Positions 1-6,727 of a DNA stretch of 43,005 nt are shown here, piece after piece. Every line of letters starts with the position of its first letter. Position 1 is the first letter of the stretch. A model generated the notes under the pieces. It saw only the letters and a program-made list of their open reading frames with translations, had not been told where the DNA came from and ran no database searches. The DNA comes from Bacteroidota bacterium (GTDB lineage Bacteria > Bacteroidota > Bacteroidia > JAFLBG01). Both the position numbers and the translations under genes were made by a program. The stretch is taken from NCBI GenBank assembly GCA_017303975.1, contig JAFLBG010000034.1, forward strand, positions 1 to 43,005, in the 5' to 3' direction.

Positions 1-512
1 GCATAAAAATTCCCATAACTAAAATAGGCTCGTACCAATGCATGCCTATCTTCCGAAGATATGGCATACTGCATGCTCAAATCGTTCATCTCTTTGGCTT
101 TTAAAAGGTTGTTGTTGTCGTAATAATAGTAGCTAAGTAGTTGGTAGATTTGTTGGGTTAGGGCATGATAATTTATAGCAGTGCTGTAGTCAAGAGCTTT
201 TTCTGCCATCCATAAAATACTATCATTACTAGCGTTGTATGCATTTTGTGCCTTTAAAAACAGGGCTGTTGCTATACCTTTTTTGTAATCTATTTTTCTT
301 GCAATTTTTAGTGCATGCGTTGCTTGATTAAGAGAAAGGTTTAAATCTCTGTTTTTATTTAGTTCTGCTAAATAGTTTAGTAAATCAACCTTAGCAGAGT
401 CATTCTTTTCAATTTGCACTCTTCTTTCTAATGAGTCTATTAGCTTCACTTGCGCGAATAAGTTCGCAAATAAAAAACTGAAAATAATAAGTAAAAACCT
501 TCGAATGTGCAT
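1..512 (-). CDS. Partial secreted TPR-like protein (5' part only)
   Basis: This minus-strand reading frame is open from an ATG at 512 to the window edge, giving about 170 codons with no stop, so the 3' end lies outside. The first 21 residues form a signal peptide (basic MHIRR, a hydrophobic run, then FANLFAQ). The rest is alpha-helical with the spacing of degenerate tetratricopeptide repeats, for example NLSLNQATHALKIARKIDYK followed by a second helix pair. In Bacteroidota such N-termini commonly precede a transmembrane segment and a histidine kinase or a LuxR/AraC-type DNA-binding domain; that is inference because the C-terminus is not visible. It diverges from fadN across a 136-bp gap. Confidence 0.75.
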   Translation of the reverse strand, partial: MHIRRFLLIIFSFLFANLFAQVKLIDSLERRVQIEKNDSAKVDLLNYLAELNKNRDLNLSLNQATHALKIARKIDYKKGIATALFLKAQNAYNASNDSILWMAEKALDYSTAINYHALTQQIYQLLSYYYYDNNNLLKAKEMNDLSMQYAISSEDRHALVRAYFSYGNFY

Positions 513-648
513 AATGCCTTAATATACAGATTTTGCCATTATTTATGACGATCAAGACTATGTTTTTCTACTTTTTTAGTATCTTGTTGTTCTGTTTTGT
601 ACCCTAGTAGGGTTAAGCATTTTATTTTAACATCTAATTTTTCTATAT

Positions 649-3027
649 ATGAAGCGAATAATTAAAAAAGTTGCGGTATTAGGTTCAGGTGTAATGGGAT
701 CTAGAATAGCTTGTCATTTTGCAAATATTGGTTTAGAGGTATTGCTACTCGACATAGTTCCAAAAGATGCTCCGGCAGGCGATAAGAAGGCTCGTAATAA
801 AATAGTAAATGACGCATTACAGTTTGCCTTGAAGTCAAATCCATCTCCTATTTACCATAAATCATTTGTTAATAGAATAGCCACAGGAAATTTTGAAGAT
901 GATATGAAAAATATCTCTTCTTGTGATTGGATTATAGAGGTTGTTGTGGAAAGATTAGACATTAAAAAAGTAGTGTTTGAAAATGTTGAAAAATATCGTA
1001 AGCCGGGAACTCTTATAACATCAAATACTTCAGGTATTCCAATGAAATTGATGAGTGAAGGCAGAAGCGAAGATTTTCAAAAGCATTTTTGTGGAACACA
1101 TTTTTTCAACCCTCCTCGTTATTTAAAATTACTCGAAATTATTCCTGCACCTCATACATCTCCCGAAGTAATTGATTTTTTAATGAATTATGGGGAGCAG
1201 TTTTTAGGAAAAACTACCGTTTTATGTAAAGATACTCCAGCCTTTATTGCCAATAGAATTGGCGTGTTTGGTATAATGAGTTTGTTTCATTTAGTAGAAA
1301 AAATGGGATTAACTATCGAAGAGGTTGATAAACTTACTGGTCCTGTTTTTGGTCGCCCGAAATCTGCAACTTTTAGAACATGCGATGTAGTTGGTTTAGA
1401 TACCTTGGTGCATGTGGCGAATGGTGTAGCAGCATCTTGCCCAAATGATGAGGCTAAAGATGTATTTAAAATTCCGGCATACATAACCAAAATGGTGGAG
1501 AATAAATGGTTGGGATCTAAAACTGAACAAGGTTTCTTTAAGAAGGTAAAAGGTGCTGGCGGGAAAAGCGAGATTCATGCGTTAGACCTTACAACTCTTG
1601 AATACAAGCCATCTCAAAAGGTTAAGTTTGCTACACTTGAAACAACAAAATCTATTGATAATTTAAAAGATAGATTAAAAGTGTTGCATGCCGGAAAAGA
1701 TAAAGCTGGTGAGTTTTACAGAGCTAGTACATTTGGCCTGTTGCAATATGTTTCTAACCGTATTCCGGAGATAGCTGATGAATTGTTTAAAATTGATGCT
1801 GCTATGAATGCCGGATTTGGATGGGCTTTAGGTCCATTTGAAATGTGGGATGCACTTGGTGTGGAAAATACACTAACCGAAATGGAAAAGGCTGGTAACA
1901 AAGCAGCTGCTTGGGTTACAGATATGGTAAAAGCCGGACATAAAAGCTTTTATAAAATTGAAGATGGTGTGAAAAAATATTATGATATCCCATCTAAATC
2001 ATACAAAACTGTCCCTGGTACAGAACAATTTATATTGCTTGATACAATTCGCCCTACAAAAACAGTTTGGAAAAATGCGGGTACAACTATAACCGATATT
2101 GGTGATGGAATTTTGAACTTGGAATTCCATACCAAAATGAATACGATTGGTAGTGAAGTTATACAAGGCATACATACTGCTATTGATATGGCAGAGAAAG
2201 ATTATCGTGGTTTAGTGATATCAAATGAAGGAGATAATTTTTCTGCAGGGGCCAATGTCGGTATGATTTTTATGATGGCTGCAGAGCAAGAATGGGATGA
2301 ATTAAATTTTGCTATCAAAGCATTTCAAAATGCTATGATGCGTGTAAGATATTCCTCTATTCCGGTTGTTGTAGCTCCTCACAATATGGCATTGGGCGGT
2401 GCAACTGAAATGAGTTTACACTCAGATAAAGTAGTTGCTCATGCTGAGTTGTATATGGGGCTTGTAGAGTTTGGGGTAGGTCTCATCCCTGGTGGTGGCG
2501 GAACTAAAGAGTTTGCTGTTAGATTGTCGGATGAGTTGCACGAAGGTGATGTGGAGTTAAACGCATTCCGCAATCGCTTCCTCACTATCGGACAAGCAAA
2601 GGTGTCCACATCTGCTCACGAAGCGTTTGATTTAGGTTATTTACGTAAAGGTAAAGATGTAGTGGTGGTATCACGCAATCGCTTATTGGCCGAAGCAAAA
2701 GAACAATGTTTAGAGTTAGCAAACGCTGGATATGTAAGACCAATTGAACGAAAGGATATCAGAGTGCTTGGTAAGCAAGGCCTTGGATTAGCTTATTTAG
2801 GAGCCAATTCAATGCTTTCCGGAAATTATATTTCTGAGCATGATGCTAAAATTTCTCAAAAACTAGCGCATGTATTATGTGGTGGTGATTTATCTTCTCC
2901 TACTATTGTAAGCGAACAATATTTACTAGACTTGGAAAGAGAAATGTTCTTGTCATTATGTGGCGAGAAAAAAACATTAGAGCGAATTCAAAGTATTATT
3001 ACTGGTGGTAAAGTGCTTAGAAACTAA
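649..3027 (+). CDS. fadN: FadN-type 3-hydroxyacyl-CoA dehydrogenase / enoyl-CoA hydratase
   Basis: A fused beta-oxidation enzyme of 792 aa that hydrates 2-enoyl-CoA and oxidises the 3-hydroxyacyl-CoA with NAD. The dehydrogenase half comes first: a Rossmann fold with GSGVMG at residues 12-17, SNTSG near 125-129 and the catalytic His in GTHFFNPP (H151). The crotonase half follows at about 475-690, with the oxyanion-hole motif FSAGAN near 531, ALGGATE with a probable catalytic Glu, and GLIPGGGGT near 610-617. Dehydrogenase-then-hydratase order and this length match Bacillus-type FadN rather than E. coli FadB/FadJ, where the order is reversed. The thiolase that completes the spiral follows 55 bp downstream. 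The start is the first ATG after the signal-free AT-rich leader. Confidence 0.93.
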   Translation: MKRIIKKVAVLGSGVMGSRIACHFANIGLEVLLLDIVPKDAPAGDKKARNKIVNDALQFALKSNPSPIYHKSFVNRIATGNFEDDMKNISSCDWIIEVVVERLDIKKVVFENVEKYRKPGTLITSNTSGIPMKLMSEGRSEDFQKHFCGTHFFNPPRYLKLLEIIPAPHTSPEVIDFLMNYGEQFLGKTTVLCKDTPAFIANRIGVFGIMSLFHLVEKMGLTIEEVDKLTGPVFGRPKSATFRTCDVVGLDTLVHVANGVAASCPNDEAKDVFKIPAYITKMVENKWLGSKTEQGFFKKVKGAGGKSEIHALDLTTLEYKPSQKVKFATLETTKSIDNLKDRLKVLHAGKDKAGEFYRASTFGLLQYVSNRIPEIADELFKIDAAMNAGFGWALGPFEMWDALGVENTLTEMEKAGNKAAAWVTDMVKAGHKSFYKIEDGVKKYYDIPSKSYKTVPGTEQFILLDTIRPTKTVWKNAGTTITDIGDGILNLEFHTKMNTIGSEVIQGIHTAIDMAEKDYRGLVISNEGDNFSAGANVGMIFMMAAEQEWDELNFAIKAFQNAMMRVRYSSIPVVVAPHNMALGGATEMSLHSDKVVAHAELYMGLVEFGVGLIPGGGGTKEFAVRLSDELHEGDVELNAFRNRFLTIGQAKVSTSAHEAFDLGYLRKGKDVVVVSRNRLLAEAKEQCLELANAGYVRPIERKDIRVLGKQGLGLAYLGANSMLSGNYISEHDAKISQKLAHVLCGGDLSSPTIVSEQYLLDLEREMFLSLCGEKKTLERIQSIITGGKVLRN

Positions 3028-3082
3028 TATAACTTATTATTATAACTCAAAACATTAAACTAGCAACATTAAACTTTTTTTT

Positions 3083-4258
3083 ATGAACGCATACATAGTA
3101 GCAGCATATCGCACCGCAGTTGGAAAAGCCGGCAGAGGTGGTTTTCGTTTTACACGTCCTGACGATTTAGCAGCAGACGTAATTAAACACTTAATGAAAT
3201 CAGTGCCTAATGTGGCGCATGATCAAGTAGATGATTTAATTGTTGGTAATGCTATGCCTGAAGCCGAACAAGGAATGAATTTTGCTCGATTTATTTCGTT
3301 GGCAGCCTTTAATACAGATAAGGTATCTGCCATGACGGTTAATCGTTATTGTGCATCTGGTTTAGAAACTATTGCAATTGCCTCTGCTAAAATTCATGCA
3401 GGACAGGCTGATTGTATTGTAGCCGGTGGATCTGAGTCCATGAGTTTAATTCCGATGGGCGGTTGGAGAATTATTCCAAATTACGAAGTAGCAAAAACTA
3501 ATCCTGATTATTATTGGGGAATGGGACTTACAGCCGAAGCGGTGGCAAAAGAATATAAAGTTTCTAGAGAAGATCAAGATGCTTTTTCTTTCAACTCTCA
3601 TATGAAAGCTATGAAAGCTATTAAAGATGGCAAGTTTAAAGAAGAAATTGTCCCAATTACTGTGAAAGAAACATTCTTAGATGCAAGCGAAAAAAAACAA
3701 ACTCGCGATATTATTATAGATACAGATGAAGGTCCTCGTGCTGATACTACGTTGGAAGCATTGGCTAAATTAAAGCCTGTGTTTGCTGCAAATGGTAGTG
3801 TTACAGCAGGTAATTCTTCACAAACTAGTGATGGTGCAGCTTTTGTAATGGTAGTGAGCGAGAAATTTTTAAAAGCAAATAATCTTAAACCAATTGCGCG
3901 TTTAGTAAGCTTTGCATCTGCAGGTGTACCTCCACGTATTATGGGTATTGGTCCAGTAGCAGCCATTCCAAAAGCATTGAAATTGGCAGGTTTAAAGCAA
4001 GATCAAATTGATTTGTTTGAATTGAATGAAGCCTTTGCTTCTCAGTCATTAGCAGTAGTGCGTGAGTTGGGCATTAACCAAGAACTAGTAAATGTAAACG
4101 GTGGAGCCATCTCCTTAGGACATCCCCTAGGATGCAGTGGGGCTAAACTTTCTGTTCAACTATTTAACGAACTAAAACGAAGAAATAAAAAATATGGTGT
4201 AGTAACCATGTGTGTAGGTACAGGGCAAGGTGCTGCTGGAGTGTTTGAAATGTTGTAA
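3083..4258 (+). CDS. fadA: Acetyl-CoA acyltransferase (3-ketoacyl-CoA thiolase)
   Basis: A thiolase of 391 aa, the usual family length, that cleaves 3-ketoacyl-CoA with free CoA to release acetyl-CoA. The nucleophile is C90 in NRYCASG, the general-base His is H347 in [10 protein letters not shown], and the second active-site Cys is C377 in MCVGTGQG. It lies directly behind fadN on the same strand, so the two are probably co-transcribed and work on the same fatty acyl-CoA chain. An acyl-CoA dehydrogenase (fadE), the usual third partner, does not follow here. Confidence 0.95.
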   Translation: MNAYIVAAYRTAVGKAGRGGFRFTRPDDLAADVIKHLMKSVPNVAHDQVDDLIVGNAMPEAEQGMNFARFISLAAFNTDKVSAMTVNRYCASGLETIAIASAKIHAGQADCIVAGGSESMSLIPMGGWRIIPNYEVAKTNPDYYWGMGLTAEAVAKEYKVSREDQDAFSFNSHMKAMKAIKDGKFKEEIVPITVKETFLDASEKKQTRDIIIDTDEGPRADTTLEALAKLKPVFAANGSVTAGNSSQTSDGAAFVMVVSEKFLKANNLKPIARLVSFASAGVPPRIMGIGPVAAIPKALKLAGLKQDQIDLFELNEAFASQSLAVVRELGINQELVNVNGGAISLGHPLGCSGAKLSVQLFNELKRRNKKYGVVTMCVGTGQGAAGVFEML

Positions 4259-4400
4259 AATTTAAATGAATGAAGTACAAGGCCTCGCTTGATTTAATAG
4301 CGAAAGTTACAACGTATGGATAAATAGTTTTTTGTGTTTTTGAAGGGCTGCTTTTTCTGCGGTTCGAAAATAGTGGTAATAACTATATTCACGGAATTGT

Positions 4401-4748
4401 ATGTTTAATTTTGTTGCTTACAATTCTTATAAGTTTTTTTTTGCACCTAGATATTATATCCTTAATGACACACAACTCATAATCGTTAGACCTATTGCAA
4501 ATAAAGTTTTTGAAAGAAAATCAATTGTTAATGCCAAGGTTATTGATAATGCAGCTTTCTTAAAAATTCAACGGACATTTGGTGTAGGTGGATTATTTGG
4601 TTATTTCGGTGTTTTTAGTGGAATTTATGTTTTCGCTACCCAGAAAAAGAATGGTATTTTATTTACTACAGCAAGTGATAATAAGGAGTATATAATCTCT
4701 CCAGATGATACAGCTTTGTATGATAACTTAATTTCAAAGACAAATTAG
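4401..4748 (+). CDS. Small bacterial PH-domain protein
   Basis: A 115-aa protein. After a short N-terminus it reads as alternating beta-strands (YYILNDTQLIIVRP, a FERKSIVNAKV strand) followed by RTFGVGGLFGYFG at residues 58-70 and IISPDD at 99-103. From memory this pattern is typical of bacterial PH-like domains (bPH family) that often occur as tiny stand-alone or membrane-tethered proteins; no molecular function is established by it. An in-frame stop 21 bp before the ATG (4380-4382) shows the start is not further upstream. No signal peptide or clear transmembrane segment is visible. Confidence 0.7.
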   Translation: MFNFVAYNSYKFFFAPRYYILNDTQLIIVRPIANKVFERKSIVNAKVIDNAAFLKIQRTFGVGGLFGYFGVFSGIYVFATQKKNGILFTTASDNKEYIISPDDTALYDNLISKTN

Positions 4749-4794
4749 TTTTTTAAGGTTTTCTTTAGTTTCTAGAACCTAAGCTTATAAATGA

Positions 4795-5538
4795 ATGAAG
4801 CGCATTTTTTTATTTTTATCATTTCTATTTCTCTTTCTCTTTAATTTTTCTAGAGCAGAAGACAATACAAATACGTATAGAAAAACTCAAATTGGATTTA
4901 CTATTTCTCCGGATCTATGCTATAGAAAGCTAACGAATGGTTTTTCATATCGATACGACCTCGAAAAACCTAAACTTGGTTATACTTTGGGTGCAAGTGT
5001 TTGGTGGCAACTTCGCAAAAAAATTGGATTAGAATTAGGGCTTAGTTATTCTAATAAAGGATATAAATTTAAGTTTAATGATTTTAGTTTTCTAACCTAT
5101 GGAGATTTTATTGATCCAACCAAAGGATTTGTCTTTAATACAGGCCCAACAGCAGATGTGAAAGGGAAATATGTTTATAATTTTAGCTATATAGAAGTGC
5201 CATTCAAATTAACATTTTTAGCAGGCACTAAATCTCTTCATTTTTTCTATAGTGTTGGAGTAGCTCCTGGTTTTCTTTTTTATAGTTCAACCAAGTCAAT
5301 TGTTTCAATTGATGGTGAAGAACCCAATGTTACTAAAAACGCCACGCCATTCAATGGTATCCCGATTAATATTTCACCGCTGCTAAGCATTGGAATAAAT
5401 TACAACATAAACGATAAATCTAACCTTCGTATTGAACCGTTAGTTAAATACGGTTTAATAGATATAAGTGGAGCAGCTACATCCGGAGAATTTTTGTGGA
5501 GTGCAGGATTAAGTATTTCGTGCTTTTTTATCAAATAA
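4795..5538 (+). CDS. Outer-membrane beta-barrel protein, PorT-like
   Basis: A 247-aa protein with a signal peptide (residues 1-21, hydrophobic LFLSFLFLFLFNFSRAE) followed by alternating amphipathic strands, many Tyr/Phe at strand ends and a terminal aromatic-rich strand ending ISCFFIK. This is the pattern of the PorT/OMP_b-brl_2 family of small barrels of Bacteroidota. Phrases such as GASVWWQLRKKIGLELGLSYSN are characteristic. Two overlapping ATGs occur: the one at 4791 is in another frame, so 4795 is the start. No partner or substrate can be inferred. Confidence 0.75.
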   Translation: MKRIFLFLSFLFLFLFNFSRAEDNTNTYRKTQIGFTISPDLCYRKLTNGFSYRYDLEKPKLGYTLGASVWWQLRKKIGLELGLSYSNKGYKFKFNDFSFLTYGDFIDPTKGFVFNTGPTADVKGKYVYNFSYIEVPFKLTFLAGTKSLHFFYSVGVAPGFLFYSSTKSIVSIDGEEPNVTKNATPFNGIPINISPLLSIGINYNINDKSNLRIEPLVKYGLIDISGAATSGEFLWSAGLSISCFFIK

Positions 5539-5567
5539 GTTGTTTCATTAACCACTTTCCTCGGTTA

Positions 5568-5588
5568 GTCGTAGTGTCTCGCTACGAC
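5568..5588. terminator. Possible weak hairpin terminator
   Basis: A 7-bp perfect inverted repeat (gtcgtag, 7-nt loop, ctacgac) lies 30 bp after the stop of the beta-barrel gene. The following sequence is only modestly T-rich, so termination here is uncertain. Confidence 0.35.
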
Positions 5589-5642
5589 TTCAACAATTTT
5601 AATTTTGTATTCTTGTAAATACTTTTAATGCCATCAACAGCG

Positions 5643-5690
5643 CTGTAGTCGAAAGCCACAACTTCCTAAGAATATGTAAAATCTTTGCCT
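5643..5690 (+). pseudogene. Decayed duplicate of the DUF1801 gene 5' end
   Basis: These 48 bases align without gaps to the first 16 codons of the DUF1801 gene at 6179-6226, with 40 of 48 identical and 35 of 39 identical from base 5652. In the same frame the copy reads K-A-T-T-S-stop-E-Y-V-K-S-L-P, against K-A-T-T-P-E-E-Y-V-K-S-L-P in the intact gene. The start ATG has become CTG, codon 2 is TAG and codon 6 of the matched block is TAA. Similarity fades after SLP, so only a relic remains, not an expressed gene. Confidence 0.7.
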
Positions 5691-5781
5691 TTCCATAGAA
5701 ATTTTGACCTCTTTCCAATTTCAAACTATGCCCAAAGGAACAGGCTGTAGCTTTATAAAAACGGGTACTGGGTTGTTTGGG

Positions 5782-5928
5782 TTAATCTAGGCATCCACGA
5801 GTAACCCAATATTTATAACCAATGATAGCTTTTTCCCATGTTTTTAGTTTTGTCAAATCACGTTTATAATATTTGGGTAGCACTATCTTATTTAATTTAG
5901 CTAACAACTGAAAAATACTTTTTCTCAT
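5782..5928 (-). CDS. 48-aa basic small protein of unknown function
   Basis: An ATG at 5928 opens 48 codons ending in TAA at 5782-5784. The peptide is strongly basic and helical (begins MRKSIFQLLAKLNK, then a VLPKYYKRDLTKLKTW stretch) and ends in IIGYKYWVTRGCLD. From memory, Bacteroidota genomes carry short proteins of about 50 aa with the same plan (LLAKINK, LP, an AIIGWR/AIIGYKYWV segment, final LD), sometimes labelled SsrA-binding protein although they are far too short for SmpB. I could not verify this by search. It is isolated between the DUF1801 relic and the intact DUF1801 gene and has an A-rich leader typical of the phylum. Confidence 0.6.
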   Translation of the reverse strand: MRKSIFQLLAKLNKIVLPKYYKRDLTKLKTWEKAIIGYKYWVTRGCLD

Positions 5929-6148
5929 TTTATATATTTTGTTTTGGGAGCAAGGTAAAATTAATTAGGACTAACTATGTTGTTCAATAGTCAAAATAAA
6001 TTTAGTACAAATTGTTTGTATATAACAAAGTCATTTTCAGATTAATCTTAATGATGCCTGTGCTGAGGTTTTGGCTAGCCCCAAAAACTACACTGAGAGT
6101 TTTTTTTGAATGAGTTTAAGATTAAATATTTCGTATCTTCTATACAAT
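5929..6148. other. Intergenic stretch with small inverted repeats
   Basis: I see no gene here. It holds the leader of the minus-strand small ORF, a short inverted repeat at 6006-6020 (TACAAA, TTG, TTTGTA) and a second at 6069-6086 (TTTTGG, six-base loop, CCAAAA). Neither is followed by a convincing T tract on the expected strand. Confidence 0.4.
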
Positions 6149-6156
6149 TATGTTTG
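6149..6156 (+). promoter_or_regulatory. Putative -7 box of the DUF1801 gene
   Basis: TATGTTTG matches the Bacteroidota -7 consensus TAnnTTTG exactly and ends 22 bp before the ATG at 6179, which leaves a short leader. I see no clear -33 TTG at the usual spacing, so this is tentative. It supports 6179 over the upstream ATG at 6110. Confidence 0.4.
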
Positions 6157-6178
6157 TTTCATTAGATATTATTTTAAT

Positions 6179-6631
6179 ATGCAATCAAAAGCCACAACCC
6201 CCGAAGAATATGTAAAATCATTGCCTGTAGACAGAAAGCCTGCAATTACCAAACTTAGAGAGGTAATTCTGAATAATATCCCTAAGGGGTTTAAAGAGGA
6301 AATGAGCTACGGCATGCTTGGATACGTAGTACCTCATTCTCTCTATCCTAGCGGTTATCATTGTAATCCTAAGTTGCCATTACCTTTCATAAATTTAGCA
6401 TCACAAAAAAATTATATTTCTTTTTATCACATGGGGCTATATAAGGGCGAACTGCTTACTTGGTTTGAGAAGGAATGGAAGTCCACTTCAAAAAACAAGC
6501 TAGATATGGGCAAATGCTGTGTGCGTTTCAAAAAGCTCGATGAAATCCCCTTTGAGCTTATTGGCAAACTCGTTTCTAAAGTCACACCTAAACAGTGGAT
6601 TGATATTTACGAAAGTAGCATTAAAAAATAG
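6179..6631 (+). CDS. DUF1801 (YdhG-like) domain protein
   Basis: A 150-aa protein that fits the DUF1801/YdhG family: TPEEYVKSLPVDRKPAITKL at the N-terminus, then EEMSYGMLGYVVP and INLASQKNYISFYHMGLY, and a C-terminal MGKCCVRFKKLDEIPFELI segment. The family is cytoplasmic with an iron-chaperone-like fold, but its role is not established. The frame is also open from an ATG at 6110, but those 23 extra residues do not resemble the family, and a -7 box lies between the two, so 6179 is chosen. A decayed copy of its first codons lies 536 bp upstream. Confidence 0.85.
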   Translation: MQSKATTPEEYVKSLPVDRKPAITKLREVILNNIPKGFKEEMSYGMLGYVVPHSLYPSGYHCNPKLPLPFINLASQKNYISFYHMGLYKGELLTWFEKEWKSTSKNKLDMGKCCVRFKKLDEIPFELIGKLVSKVTPKQWIDIYESSIKK

Positions 6632-6697
6632 GAAACTATATTTATCTGTTACTTATAGAAGTATTTTATTTGCTTTAAAATCTTATATCTATTATAA

Positions 6698-6713
6698 TAC
6701 TACATTTGTAGTA
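6698..6713 (+). promoter_or_regulatory. -7 box embedded in a small palindrome
   Basis: TACATTTG (6701-6708) matches the Bacteroidota -7 consensus TAnnTTTG and lies 19 bp before the ATG at 6728. It sits inside an inverted repeat, TACTAC-ATTT-GTAGTA. The nearest TTTG upstream (6669-6672) is about 28 bp away, too far for a normal -33 box. Confidence 0.45.
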
Positions 6714-6727
6714 CATTAAATTAAAGT

